Below are positions 26,277-35,902 of a stretch of 64,000 bases of DNA, one piece after another. This DNA comes from Burkholderia cenocepacia (GTDB lineage: Bacteria; Pseudomonadota; Gammaproteobacteria; Burkholderiales; Burkholderiaceae): assembly GCF_014211915.1 (NCBI RefSeq), contig NZ_CP060040.1, positions 1,116,001 through 1,180,000 on the forward strand. The letters are read 5' to 3'. How positions within the stretch are numbered: position 1 is the stretch's first letter; each line of letters begins with the position of its first letter. The notes under the pieces are model-generated. The model ran no database searches and was not told the origin of the DNA. It was given only the letters and a program-made list of their open reading frames with translations. Made by a program: the position numbers and the translations under genes.

Positions 26277-27200
26277 ATGAACCAACTGCAAGCGATGCGT
26301 GTCTTCACGCGCGTGGTCGAGTTATCGAGCTTCAGTCTCGCCGCACGTCAGCTCGGCATGTCGGCCGCCGCGGTCACGCGCAGCGTCGGCATGCTCGAGG
26401 CCCATCTGAACATGCGCCTGTTGAACCGGACCACGCGCAGCCTGTCGCTCACCGAGACAGGCCGCGAATATCTCGACGGCTGCCGCACGATCATCGAGAA
26501 GCTCGACGAAATCGAATCGAATCTCGCGCAGGTCAATCGCGATCCGCACGGTACGCTGCGCATCGCCGCGTCGGCAACCTCGGTGGCGGCCGGGCTTGGC
26601 GCGCTGCTGTCCACGTATCGCATCGAGCATCCGCGCGTGCGATTCGACGTGACGACCTTCGATATACAGGTCGACATGGTGGAAGGCGGCTACGACGTGT
26701 GCTTCTGTGACGATCAGCGCCTGGTCAACTCGACCTTCGTGTCGCGCACCTTGACGAGCGTGCGCGACGTGATCGTCGCCTCTCCCGACTACCTCGCGCG
26801 CCACGGCACGCCGGTCGAGCCGGTCGAACTGAATACGCACTGCCTGCTGACGGTGTCGAACGGCGCCGCGCGCAACTGGGAGTTCTCGGATGTCGACGGT
26901 TCGTCGCGCATCTATACCGGCAATGCGCTGGCGTCGACCAGCAACACGATGGTGCGGATCGCGGCACTCAATCACATGGGCATCGCGCAATTGCCGCATC
27001 CGCTCGTCGCCGACGATCTCGCGAGCGGCGCCCTGGTGCCGATTCTCGAACGCTACGACGTGAACGGCGGCCCGCGCCGCGTATCGATCCTCTACCCGAG
27101 CCGCAATTATCTGTCCACGAAAGTGCGCAGCTTCATCGACTACGTGGTCGATCACTATCGCACGCCCGAGCGCACCGCGATGCAGCTTGCCGCGGCCTGA
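26277..27200 (+). CDS. LysR-family transcriptional regulator
   Basis: 307 residues from the ATG at 26277 (MNQLQAMRVFTRVVELSSFSLAARQLGMSAAAVTRSVGMLEAHL). Winged helix then effector-binding domain. The next gene, a response regulator, starts 21 bp after its stop on the same strand, so the two may be co-transcribed ahead of the RND efflux operon. LysR proteins often control adjacent RND pumps, so a role here is possible. Confidence 0.83.
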   Translation: MNQLQAMRVFTRVVELSSFSLAARQLGMSAAAVTRSVGMLEAHLNMRLLNRTTRSLSLTETGREYLDGCRTIIEKLDEIESNLAQVNRDPHGTLRIAASATSVAAGLGALLSTYRIEHPRVRFDVTTFDIQVDMVEGGYDVCFCDDQRLVNSTFVSRTLTSVRDVIVASPDYLARHGTPVEPVELNTHCLLTVSNGAARNWEFSDVDGSSRIYTGNALASTSNTMVRIAALNHMGIAQLPHPLVADDLASGALVPILERYDVNGGPRRVSILYPSRNYLSTKVRSFIDYVVDHYRTPERTAMQLAAA

Positions 27201-27221
27201 TTCCGCCGGATCACGTACGCC

Positions 27222-27896
27222 ATGGCCCACATCCTGACGATCGAAGACGATCCGCTGATCGCCGATCACATCGCGCATACGCTCCATGCCGCGGGCCACC
27301 AGATCGACGTCGCGCGCACCGGCCGCGACGGCATGGCCCGGGCGATGAGCGCGAACTACGACGTCGTCACGCTCGATCGCATGTTGCCCGACCTCGACGG
27401 GCTCACGATCCTCGCCACGATGCGCGGCGTCGGCCTCGATACGCCGGTCCTCGTGATGAGTGCGATGTCCGGGGTCGACCAGCGTATCGAGGGGCTGCGC
27501 GCCGGCGGCGACGACTACCTCGTCAAGCCGTTCTCGCTCGAAGAGATGTGCGCGCGCATCGACGTGCTGATTCGCCGGCGGCCGCGCGGCACGCGCGTCG
27601 AGACGGTACTGCGCGCCGGCGAGCTGGCGCTCGACCTCGTGCGGCGACGCGCCACGCTGGGCGCGCGCGAGCTCGCGCTGCTGCCGACCGAATCCCGCGT
27701 GCTCGAATTCATGATGCGCAACGCCGGCCGCGTGCTCACGCGCACGATGATCTTCGAGGCCGTGTGGGGCTGCCGCTTCGATCCCGGCACGAACCTGATC
27801 GACGTGCACATCGGCCGCCTGCGCAAGAAGGTGAACCGGCCCGGCGCGGCGCCGCTGATCCGCACGATCCGCGGCTCGGGCTACATGCTCGGCTGA
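27222..27896 (+). CDS. OmpR-family response regulator, no adjacent kinase
   Basis: 224 residues: receiver at 1-115 with acidic pair in IEDD (8-10), phosphoacceptor Asp52 (TLDRMLP) and Lys in YLVKP; winged-helix DNA-binding domain at about 130-224 (LPTESRVLEFMMRNAGRVLTRTMIFEAVWG). It is clearly a paralogue of the regulator at 38280-39026, sharing GRDGMARA, TLDRMLP, GLTILxTMR and FDPGTNLI. No histidine kinase lies beside it; the kinase at 36869-38287 is a candidate partner. It directly precedes the RND operon. Confidence 0.85.
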   Translation: MAHILTIEDDPLIADHIAHTLHAAGHQIDVARTGRDGMARAMSANYDVVTLDRMLPDLDGLTILATMRGVGLDTPVLVMSAMSGVDQRIEGLRAGGDDYLVKPFSLEEMCARIDVLIRRRPRGTRVETVLRAGELALDLVRRRATLGARELALLPTESRVLEFMMRNAGRVLTRTMIFEAVWGCRFDPGTNLIDVHIGRLRKKVNRPGAAPLIRTIRGSGYMLG

Positions 27897-27910
27897 GTGC
27901 GCCCGCACCT

Positions 27911-27926
27911 TAAAACTTGTTTCATC
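27911..27926 (+). promoter_or_regulatory. Shared 16-bp element upstream of RND operon
   Basis: TAAAACTTGTTTCATC, 124 bp before the RND start. It matches 15 of 16 bases of the element at 39686-39701 and follows the consensus TRAAACNTGYTTCATC also seen at 35351-35366. The core is an imperfect TGAAAC-N2-GTTTCA palindrome. It may be a site for one of the two OmpR-type regulators. Confidence 0.5.
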
Positions 27927-28050
27927 TTTTTTGCGACCCGTTGTTAGGGGCTGCTCCGCAGAATGCGGTCAGCGGTTGCGCATCGGTGTTTTCCCGAAGA
28001 CGCGCACATCCGGCTCTTCTTCACGACGCTTTTGAACGGAGCAGCACCTC

Positions 28051-31000
28051 ATGCTGAAAATTGTCCGGCTCGCGCTCACGCGGCCCTATACGTTCGTCGT
28101 ACTGGCGCTGCTGATCCTGATCGCGGGCCCGCTTGCTGCGGTCCGAACGCCCATCGACATCTTCCCGGACATCCGCATTCCGGTGATCAGCGTCGTGTGG
28201 AACTACGCCGGCCTGCAGCCGGACGACATGTCCGGACGCGTGATCACCTACTACGAGCGCACGCTCGGCACGACGGTCAACGACGTCCAGCACATCGAAT
28301 CGCAATCGTTCCGCGGCTACGGCATCGTGAAGATCTTCTTCCAGCCGACCGTCGATATCCGCACGGCGACCGCGCAAGTCACGTCGATCTCGCAGACCGT
28401 GCTCAAGCAGATGCCGCCCGGCACCACGCCGCCGCAGATCCTCAACTACAACGCGTCGACCGTGCCCGTGCTGCAGATCGCGCTGACCAGCAACACGCTC
28501 GACGAACAGAAGCTCGGGGATTACGCGGTCAACTTCATTCGGCCGCAGTTGCTGTCGGTGCCCGGCGTCGCGATTCCGACGCCGTACGGCGGCAAGACAC
28601 GTGAGGTGCAGATCGACCTCGACCCGCAGGCGCTGCAGTCGAAAGGGCTGTCGGCGCAGGACGTCGCGCACGCGCTCGCGCAGCAGAACCAGATCATCCC
28701 GGCCGGCACGCAGAAGATCGGCCGCTTCGAATACAACATCAAGCTCAACAACAGCCCGCTCTCGCTCGACGCGTTGAACGACCTGCCGATCAAGTCGGTC
28801 GGCGGCACGACGATTTATATCCGTGACGTCGCCCATGTGCGCGACGGCTACCCGCCGCAGGGCAACATCGTGCGCGTGGACGGCCACCGCGCGGTGCTGA
28901 TGAGTATCCTGAAGAACGGCTCGGCATCGACGCTCGACATCATCGCCGGCGTGAAGGCGAAGCTGCCGCTGGTCGAACAGACGCTGCCGCCGGGCCTGAA
29001 GCTCGTCACGATGGGCGACCAGTCGACCTTCGTGAACGGCGCCGTCAGCGGCGTGGCACGCGAAGGCATCATCGCCGCCGCGCTGACCTCGCTGATGATC
29101 CTGCTGTTCCTCGGCTCGTGGCGCTCGACGCTGATCATCGCCGCGTCGATCCCGCTGGCCGTGCTCTCGGCGATCGCGCTGCTCGCGGCCACCGGCGAAA
29201 CGCTCAACGTGATGACGCTCGGCGGCCTCGCGCTCGCGGTCGGGATTCTGGTCGACGATGCGACGGTGACGATCGAGAACGTGAACTGGCACCTCGAACA
29301 GGGCAAGGACACACGCACCGCGATCGTCGACGGCGCGAAACAGATCGTGATGCCGGCGCTCGTCTCGCTGCTGTGCATCTGCATCGTGTTCGTGCCGATG
29401 CTGATGCTCGACGGCATCTCGCGCTTTCTGTTCGTGCCGATGGCCAAGGCAGTGATCTTCTCGATGGTGTCGTCGTTCGTGCTGTCGCGCACCTTCGTGC
29501 CGATGCTCGCGCAATACCTGCTCAAGCCGCACGCATCGGCCGGTCATGCGTCGGGCGAACTGGCCGCGGTGATGGACCCGCACGCGGGCCATGCCGGCGC
29601 GCATGACGTCCCGCCGTCGCGCAATCCGCTGGTGCGCTTCCAGCGTGCATTCGAGCGCCGCTTCGAGTCCGTGCGCGCGTCGTACCGAATCCTGCTGGGC
29701 CTCGCGCTCACGCGCCGCAAGCCGTTCGTCGTCGCCTTCCTCTGCATCGTGGCCGCGTCCTTCCTGCTCGCACCGTCGCTCGGTCGCAACTTCTTCCCGA
29801 CCATCGATTCCGGCGAGATCGCGCTGCACGTGCGTGCGCCGGTCGGCACGCGGGTCGAGGAAACCGCCGCCGAGCTCGACCGCATCGAAAACACGATTCG
29901 CGGCGTGATTCCGCCTACGCAGTTGCGCGAAGTGATAGACAACATCGGTTTGCCGAACAGCGGGATCAACCTGACCTACAACAACAGCGGCACGCTCGGA
30001 CCGCAGGACGGCGACATCCTGATCTCGCTGTCGCGCGATCACGCGCCGACCGCCGACTACGTGCACACGCTGCGCGAACGCCTGCCGCGCGCCTATCCGG
30101 GCACCACGTTCTCGTTCCTGCCCGCCGACATCGTCAGCCAGATCCTCAACTTCGGCGCACCGGCCCCGGTCGACCTGCAGGTGGCCGGCCCCAACCAGCA
30201 GGCCAATCTCGCTTATGCGCACGAGCTGTACCGCAAGCTGCGCCTGATCGCGGGGGTCGCCGACCCGCGCATCCAGCAGGCCAGCACCTATCCGCAGTTC
30301 ACGGTGACGGTCGACCGCACGCGCGCCGACCAGCTCGGCATCACCGAGCAGGACGTGACGAACTCGGTGGTCGCGACGCTCGCCGGCACCAGCCAGGTCG
30401 ACCCGACCTACTGGCTCAACCCGCGCAACGGCGTGTCCTATCCGATCGTCGCGCAAACGCCGCAGTACCGCATGACCACGCTGTCGGCGCTGCAGAACCT
30501 GCCGGTCACCGGCGCGAACGGCCAGTCCCAGTTGCTGGGCGGCCTGGCCACGATCACGCGCGGGGTCGGCAACGCGGTGGTGTCGCACTACAACATCGAG
30601 CCGCTGTTCGACATCTACGCGACCACCCAGGGTCGCGACCTCGGCGCGGTCGCGACCGACATCGACGATATCGTCAAGGCCACCGCGAAGGATCTGCCCA
30701 AGGGGTCGACCGTCACGCTGCGCGGCCAGGTGCAGACCATGAACGGCGCGTTCGCCGGCCTGCTGCTCGGCCTCGTCGGCGCGATCGTGCTGATCTACCT
30801 GCTGATCGTCGTGAACTTCCACTCGTGGGCCGACGCATTCGTGATCGTCTCGGCACTGCCGGCCGCGCTGGCCGGCATCGTCTGGATGCTGTTCACCACG
30901 CATACGCCGCTGTCGGTGCCGGCGCTGACCGGCGCGATCCTGTGCATGGGCGTGGCCACCGCGAACGCGATCCTCGTCGTCAGTTTCGCGCGCGAGCGCC

Positions 31001-31305
31001 TGGCCGAAACCGGCAACGCGCTGGCCTCCGCGCTCGAAGCCGGTTTCACGCGCTTTCGCCCGGTGCTGATGACCGCGCTCGCGATGATCATCGGCATGGC
31101 GCCGATGGCGCTCGGCCTCGGCGACGGCGGCGAGCAGAACGCGCCGCTCGGCCGCGCCGTGATCGGCGGCCTCGCGTGCGCGACGATCGCGACGCTGTTC
31201 TTCGTTCCCGTCGTGTTCAGCCTCGTGCACCGGCGCGATGCGCTCAAGCACGACGCGTCCCGCGCTTCCTCTCCTTCCGCGTCCGGAGCTTCCCATGTCC
31301 ACTGA
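28051..31305 (+). CDS. RND efflux transporter inner-membrane subunit
   Basis: 1084 residues, the usual size for AcrB-type pumps, with twelve membrane helices and two large periplasmic loops. The helix-4 proton-relay aspartates are present in GILVDDATVTIEN. At the AcrB helix-10 lysine (AKNAIL) this protein reads ATANAIL, so the relay differs from AcrB; this is probably a subfamily trait. It starts the operon, followed by adaptor and outer-membrane genes, an order less common than adaptor-pump-channel. Drug, metal or solvent substrates cannot be told from sequence. Confidence 0.9.
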   Translation: MLKIVRLALTRPYTFVVLALLILIAGPLAAVRTPIDIFPDIRIPVISVVWNYAGLQPDDMSGRVITYYERTLGTTVNDVQHIESQSFRGYGIVKIFFQPTVDIRTATAQVTSISQTVLKQMPPGTTPPQILNYNASTVPVLQIALTSNTLDEQKLGDYAVNFIRPQLLSVPGVAIPTPYGGKTREVQIDLDPQALQSKGLSAQDVAHALAQQNQIIPAGTQKIGRFEYNIKLNNSPLSLDALNDLPIKSVGGTTIYIRDVAHVRDGYPPQGNIVRVDGHRAVLMSILKNGSASTLDIIAGVKAKLPLVEQTLPPGLKLVTMGDQSTFVNGAVSGVAREGIIAAALTSLMILLFLGSWRSTLIIAASIPLAVLSAIALLAATGETLNVMTLGGLALAVGILVDDATVTIENVNWHLEQGKDTRTAIVDGAKQIVMPALVSLLCICIVFVPMLMLDGISRFLFVPMAKAVIFSMVSSFVLSRTFVPMLAQYLLKPHASAGHASGELAAVMDPHAGHAGAHDVPPSRNPLVRFQRAFERRFESVRASYRILLGLALTRRKPFVVAFLCIVAASFLLAPSLGRNFFPTIDSGEIALHVRAPVGTRVEETAAELDRIENTIRGVIPPTQLREVIDNIGLPNSGINLTYNNSGTLGPQDGDILISLSRDHAPTADYVHTLRERLPRAYPGTTFSFLPADIVSQILNFGAPAPVDLQVAGPNQQANLAYAHELYRKLRLIAGVADPRIQQASTYPQFTVTVDRTRADQLGITEQDVTNSVVATLAGTSQVDPTYWLNPRNGVSYPIVAQTPQYRMTTLSALQNLPVTGANGQSQLLGGLATITRGVGNAVVSHYNIEPLFDIYATTQGRDLGAVATDIDDIVKATAKDLPKGSTVTLRGQVQTMNGAFAGLLLGLVGAIVLIYLLIVVNFHSWADAFVIVSALPAALAGIVWMLFTTHTPLSVPALTGAILCMGVATANAILVVSFARERLAETGNALASALEAGFTRFRPVLMTALAMIIGMAPMALGLGDGGEQNAPLGRAVIGGLACATIATLFFVPVVFSLVHRRDALKHDASRASSPSASGASHVH

Positions 31306-32500
31306 GATCGATATCAAGTCGCCGAAACGGCTGCCCAACCTCAAGCTCGTCGCCACGATCACCGCGCTGATCGCGGCCGGCATCGTGGCGACCGGCATCG
31401 TCGGCCGCGCGCACGCGAAACAGGAAATGACGACCTGGTCCGCTGAACAAGCGGTGCCGACCGTGGTCGCGTACACGCCGTCGACCGGCGGCGACGGCGC
31501 GACGCTCGTGCTGCCCGGCCACCTGTCCGCGTTCGAGAGCGCGCCGATCCACGCACAGGTGTCGGGCTACCTGCGTGCGTGGTACACCGACATCGGCGCG
31601 CACGTGAAGTCTGGGCAACTGCTCGGGCTGATCGATACGCCCGAGCTCGACCAGCAACTGCAGCAGGCGCGCGCCGACCTGCAAAGCTCGCTCGCCAACG
31701 AGAAGCTCGCCGCGTCCACGGCCGCGCGCTGGACCCGGATGCTCGCGCAGGATTCGGTGTCGCAGCAGGAAACCGACGAGAAGACCAGCGACCTCGCGGC
31801 CAAGCAGGCGATCGTCGCGGCCAACGAGGCCAACGTGCGGCGCCTCGACGCGCTGGAGGCGTTCAAGCGCATCGTCGCGCCGTTCGACGGCGTCGTCACC
31901 GCGCGCAAGACCGACATCGGCCAGTTGATCTCGGCCGGCGGCGGCGCCGGCCCGGAGCTGTTCGCGGTATCCGACGTCCACCGGATGCGCGTCTACGTGA
32001 GCGTGCCGCAGAACGAGGCCGCCGCGATCCGGCCCGGCATGACGGCCACGCTGACCGTGCCGGAGCATCCGGGCGAGACCTTCCGTGCGACGCTCGCCGA
32101 CACCGACGACTCGATCGCCGATTCGACCGGCACGCTGCTCGTGCAGTTGATGGTCGACAACTCCGCAGGCAAGCTGATTCCCGGCGAATACACCGAGGTG
32201 CATTTCGCGCTGCCGGCCGGCAGCACCCACGCGCTGACGATTCCGGCCAGCTCGCTGATCTTCCGGCAGGCCGGCCTGCAGGTCGCCGTGGTCGGCAAGG
32301 ACGATCGCGCGATCTTCAAGCCCGTGACGATCGCGACCGATCTCGGCACGCACGTACAGATCGCGACCGGCCTCGCGCCGGACGACCGCGTGATCGACAA
32401 TCCGCCCGACTCGCTCGCTGACGGCGACCCGGTCAGGCTCGCGGCGCCGGTCCGCACCGTCGCGTCGGTCGCCCGCGATACGGAGCGCGCGCATGGCTAA
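31295..32500 (+). CDS. RND efflux periplasmic adaptor (membrane fusion protein)
   Basis: 401 residues from ATG 31295, overlapping the pump gene by 11 bp. One N-terminal membrane anchor (LKLVATITALIAAGIVATGIV), a lipoyl-like domain (APIHAQVSGYLRAWYTDIGAHVKSGQLLGLID), a helical hairpin at about 125-195, then the beta-barrel domain (VYVSVPQNEAAAIRPGM). It links the pump to the outer-membrane channel. Confidence 0.9.
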   Translation: MSTEIDIKSPKRLPNLKLVATITALIAAGIVATGIVGRAHAKQEMTTWSAEQAVPTVVAYTPSTGGDGATLVLPGHLSAFESAPIHAQVSGYLRAWYTDIGAHVKSGQLLGLIDTPELDQQLQQARADLQSSLANEKLAASTAARWTRMLAQDSVSQQETDEKTSDLAAKQAIVAANEANVRRLDALEAFKRIVAPFDGVVTARKTDIGQLISAGGGAGPELFAVSDVHRMRVYVSVPQNEAAAIRPGMTATLTVPEHPGETFRATLADTDDSIADSTGTLLVQLMVDNSAGKLIPGEYTEVHFALPAGSTHALTIPASSLIFRQAGLQVAVVGKDDRAIFKPVTIATDLGTHVQIATGLAPDDRVIDNPPDSLADGDPVRLAAPVRTVASVARDTERAHG

Positions 32501-33959
32501 CCGGCTTCGGCTCTGCGCGATACTCGCCAGCGTCGCGTTCCTGTCCGCGTGCTCGTTCGCGCCCGCCTATTACGCGCCGCAAACGGCGCTGCCCGCCAGC
32601 TTCAAGGAAGCCGGCGGCTGGCAGGCCGCGAAGCCAGCCGACCGTATCGCACGCGACGGCTGGTGGAAGGCGTTCCGCGACCCCGTGCTCGACCGGCTCG
32701 AAGCACGGGTGGCCGCGGCGAACCCCGACGTGGCCGCGGCCGTGGCCCGCCACGACGAAGCGGCCGCGCTGTTCGACCAGGCGCGCTCGGGCCTCTTCCC
32801 GACCATCGGTCTCGGCGCGCAGATCTCGAGCAACCGCCAATCGGCCACGCGGCCGCTGCGCGGCTCGAACCAGCCGAACGTCTATGGCGACAACACGCTC
32901 GACGCCGGCTTCGACTACGACCTCGACCTGTGGGGGAAAGTCCGCAACGAAGTCGCGGCCGGGCGCGCCGACGCGCAGGCCAGCGCCGACGATCTCGCGT
33001 CGGTGCGGCTGAGCCTGCAGGCCAGCCTCGCCAGCGCGTACTTCAACCTGCGCGGGCTCGACCAGCAGCAACAGCTGCTGGCCGACACGATCGACACGTA
33101 TCAGCGCGCGCTGCGCCTGACGATGAGCCGGCACGCGGGCGGCATCGCGTCCGATCTCGACGTGTCGCGCGCGCGGACGCAGCTCGATTCGGCCCGCGCG
33201 TCGGCCGAGGACGTACGGGCGCGACGCGCGCTCTACGAGCACTCGATCGCGACGCTTACGGGCGTACCGGCATCGTCGTTCTCGCTGACGCCGGACCTGA
33301 ACCCGGCGTATCTGCCGACGATCCCGGCCGGCATTCCCGCGACGCTGCTGCAGCGGCGGCCCGACGTCGCGGCGGCCGAGCGGCGCATGGCCGCCGCCAA
33401 CGCGAAGATCGGCGTGGTGCGCGCGGCATTCTTCCCCGACATCACGCTCGGGCTGGTCGGCGGCTACCAGAGCTCGGGCCTCGGCCACTGGCTCCGCGCG
33501 CCGAACGAGATCTGGTCGATCGGGCCCAGCCTCGCGCTGACGCTGTTCGACGGCGGCCGGCGCCAGGCGCTCACCGACCAGGCGCGCGCGCAGCTGGCCG
33601 AGAACGGCGCGAAATACCGCGCGGTGGTGCTCGACGCGTGCCAGCAGGTGGAAGACAACCTCGCGCTCGCGCATCACCTCGGCGACGAAGCCGATCGCGA
33701 ACAGGAAGCGCTCGACGCGGCCGAACGCACGTTGCAGTTGTCGATGTCGCGCTATCGGGACGGCGTCGTCAGCTATCTCGACGTCGTGACGGCGCAGACC
33801 ACCGAGCTCGATACGAAGATCGCGATGCTGGAACTGGACACGCGCCGACAACTCGCGGCGGTGGGCTTGATCGCCGCGCTGGGCGGCGGGTGGTCGACCG
33901 ATGAAGCCCCACCCGGTACGCAGGCACCGGCCGCGACGATGGCTAGTTCAGCGAACTGA
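32493..33959 (+). CDS. RND efflux outer-membrane lipoprotein (NodT family)
   Basis: 488 residues, TolC-like outer-membrane factor. Lipobox LSAC with Cys20; two OEP repeats with family motifs (ARDGWWKAFRDPVLDRLEARVAAANPDVAAA, PATLLQRRPDVAAAERRMAAANAKIGVVRAAFFPDITL, SLALTLFDGGRRQAL). It overlaps the adaptor gene by 8 bp and is followed by a strong terminator, so it ends the three-gene operon. Confidence 0.92.
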   Translation: MANRLRLCAILASVAFLSACSFAPAYYAPQTALPASFKEAGGWQAAKPADRIARDGWWKAFRDPVLDRLEARVAAANPDVAAAVARHDEAAALFDQARSGLFPTIGLGAQISSNRQSATRPLRGSNQPNVYGDNTLDAGFDYDLDLWGKVRNEVAAGRADAQASADDLASVRLSLQASLASAYFNLRGLDQQQQLLADTIDTYQRALRLTMSRHAGGIASDLDVSRARTQLDSARASAEDVRARRALYEHSIATLTGVPASSFSLTPDLNPAYLPTIPAGIPATLLQRRPDVAAAERRMAAANAKIGVVRAAFFPDITLGLVGGYQSSGLGHWLRAPNEIWSIGPSLALTLFDGGRRQALTDQARAQLAENGAKYRAVVLDACQQVEDNLALAHHLGDEADREQEALDAAERTLQLSMSRYRDGVVSYLDVVTAQTTELDTKIAMLELDTRRQLAAVGLIAALGGGWSTDEAPPGTQAPAATMASSAN

Positions 33960-33995
33960 ATCCCTTGCGACATGACGAGGCGTGTCGCGTTTCAA

Positions 33996-34026
33996 GGCAC
34001 CCGTCGCGATGACGGGTGCCGTTTTT
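33996..34026 (+). terminator. Rho-independent terminator of the RND operon
   Basis: GGCACCCGTC at 33996-34005 pairs perfectly with GACGGGTGCC at 34011-34020 (loop GCGAT), followed by G and six T. It lies in the gap between the operon and the convergent porin. Confidence 0.9.
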
Positions 34027-34043
34027 TACATCAGCCCGGCCAC

Positions 34044-35219
34044 TCAGAACTTGTGACGGATACCGGCCGCGACGACGGCCTGACGATCGTTGCCTGACGC
34101 GGCAAGGTTGAAGATCCCCGCGTGGCCGAGCACCGCGACGCCGTCCGCGCCCGTCACGCGCTGATACACGCCTTCCAGATAGAGGTCGGTGCGACGCGAC
34201 AGCGCATAGTCGGCCTGCAGCATGAACTGGTCCCACTTCGGCGCGATGCCGCGGCCCGCATCGTCGAAGCGCCCCTGCGTGAACGTGTAGGCGCCGCCCA
34301 GCGAGAAGGCCGGTGTGAGGAAATAGCGTCCGTTCAGTTCGTAGTTGCTGAAGGTCAGCAACTGGCCGTTCACGCGGCCGTACGCGCCGCCCTGCGACAG
34401 CTCGCGCGGGTCGTTCAGGATCGTTCTCGTGTAGACGAAGCCGATCGCGGCATGGTCGAACGCATAGTGCACGCCGGCGCCGAACGTGCGCCAGCGGCCG
34501 CCCGCAAGCATTGCATCGCCATCCGAACTGCTCAGCGACCCGCCGGTGTTCTGCGGCGCGTCGACACCGCCCGGCTGGTTCGACTGCAGGTACGCGACGG
34601 CGAGGTCGACCGGGCCGTTCACGTACTGCGCGCCGACGCTGTACGCATTGTCGTTGCTGAATCCGCCGCCTTGATTGCTGAAGCCGTACGCACCGCCGAA
34701 CGTGAAGCCGCCGTAGTTCGCACTGCGGAACTTCACCGCGTTGTTCATCCGCGTGTCGTTGGCGAGGTTGTCGTTGTCGTACGGATGATCGGCGAGGTTG
34801 CCGCCGAATCCCGACCCCGTCGCCGACAGCGGCGCGACGAAGTCGACCAGGAAATCGTACTGGCGGCCGAGCGTCACCGTACCCCACTGGCGGCTCGCGA
34901 GGCCGACCCACGCCTGGCGGCCGAATTCGTCGCCGCCGTTGCCGAGCTTGCCGTTCGCGACGTTGAAGCCGTTCTCGAGGGCGAACACGGCGGCCAGCCC
35001 GCCGCCGAGATCCTCGTTGCCGCGCAGCCCCCAGCGCGACGTGCTGACGTTGCCGCTCTGGACACCGTAGACGGGCCCCGCGCCCGCGGCCGATTTCTGG
35101 TTGCTGATGTAGTCCAGGCCCGCGTCGATCGTGCCGTACAGCGTCACGCTGCTCTGCGCATGCGCCGCGCTCGCCAGCAGGCAGGCGACCGCCGCCGGAA
35201 TTGCCAGATATTTCTTCAT
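34044..35219 (-). CDS. OmpC-type trimeric porin
   Basis: 391 residues. Signal peptide MKKYLAIPAAVACLLASAAHA, then QSSVTLYGTIDAGLDYISNQ; later SRWGLRGNEDLGGGLAAVFALENGF, GRQAWVGLASRQWGTVTLGRQYD, and C-terminal RHKF. Start ATG 35219 begins the signal peptide. It faces the RND operon and is divergent from a DUF4148 gene, with a shared 16-bp element between the two. Confidence 0.9.
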   Translation of the reverse strand: MKKYLAIPAAVACLLASAAHAQSSVTLYGTIDAGLDYISNQKSAAGAGPVYGVQSGNVSTSRWGLRGNEDLGGGLAAVFALENGFNVANGKLGNGGDEFGRQAWVGLASRQWGTVTLGRQYDFLVDFVAPLSATGSGFGGNLADHPYDNDNLANDTRMNNAVKFRSANYGGFTFGGAYGFSNQGGGFSNDNAYSVGAQYVNGPVDLAVAYLQSNQPGGVDAPQNTGGSLSSSDGDAMLAGGRWRTFGAGVHYAFDHAAIGFVYTRTILNDPRELSQGGAYGRVNGQLLTFSNYELNGRYFLTPAFSLGGAYTFTQGRFDDAGRGIAPKWDQFMLQADYALSRRTDLYLEGVYQRVTGADGVAVLGHAGIFNLAASGNDRQAVVAAGIRHKF

Positions 35220-35350
35220 GATGGTTTCGTTGAAGTGGATCGGTCTGCTCGCATCGCCGGCCCGGGCAACATGGCCGCCCGTGCGCGATGCGATGGCGCC
35301 CAATTTAGGCAGCGGGCGTGACAGCGCCGTTATCGAAACGGCCCGAAACA

Positions 35351-35366
35351 TGAAACCTGCTTCATC
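35351..35366. promoter_or_regulatory. Shared 16-bp element between porin and DUF4148 gene
   Basis: TGAAACCTGCTTCATC, the copy closest to a full TGAAAC-N2-GYTTCA palindrome. It lies 132 bp before the porin start and 183 bp before the DUF4148 start, so it could act on either. The 35220-35548 interval otherwise contains no gene. Confidence 0.5.
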
Positions 35367-35548
35367 CTGGCGACATACCGGTTTCACGTCCACCGCGAAT
35401 GCGCGCCCATGCATGAATTTCTTTTCACGTTGCGTATGCCGATCCGCTAACGCCCCTCCTCTATGCTTGTCCTCAATCTGTGCACGACGCCGACATCGAC
35501 ACGCCGCGCCGGGGAAATTCCCTTTCAATCATCACGAGGACTCCAGAC

Positions 35549-35821
35549 ATGAAAACCGCCCGCATCGTCGCCGCCGCCATGCTTGCCGCAATCGGCACGC
35601 TGTCCGTTCCCGCGTTTGCGCTGACCGGCAGCCAGCCGACCCGGATGTCGCCGGCCGCTACCAAGGACGGCGCGCCCGGCGCCCAGGCCGCCGGCCAGTG
35701 GGTGCCGCCCTACGGCCAGCCGATCCACGAGAAGACGCGCGCCGAGGTCCATGCCGAACTCGTGCAAGCCGAACAGGACGGGCAGCTCAAGTACCTGAAC
35801 TCCACGCTCTATTCGCATTGA
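35549..35821 (+). CDS. DUF4148-family small secreted protein
   Basis: 90 residues. Signal peptide MKTARIVAAAMLAAIGTLSVPAFA, followed by a disordered stretch and the DUF4148 signature KTRAEVHAELVQAEQDGQLKYLN. These small periplasmic proteins are numerous in Burkholderia and of unknown function. An AGGA site precedes the ATG. A second family member is at 39806-40111. Confidence 0.78.
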   Translation: MKTARIVAAAMLAAIGTLSVPAFALTGSQPTRMSPAATKDGAPGAQAAGQWVPPYGQPIHEKTRAEVHAELVQAEQDGQLKYLNSTLYSH

Positions 35822-35902
35822 TGGGGGCGACCGTGCGGCCGGGTGCGATGCCCGGTTCGCGCCGCCCGCGGCGGCGCCTGTCCCCCGAATTGCTCGCCAT
35901 CC

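Noticed and set aside
28021..31476. A very long minus-strand open frame (about 1150 codons) opposite the RND pump
   Set aside because: Its product is Arg/His/Asp-rich low-complexity sequence typical of antisense frames in GC-rich DNA; the plus-strand pump has clear motifs and twelve helices.
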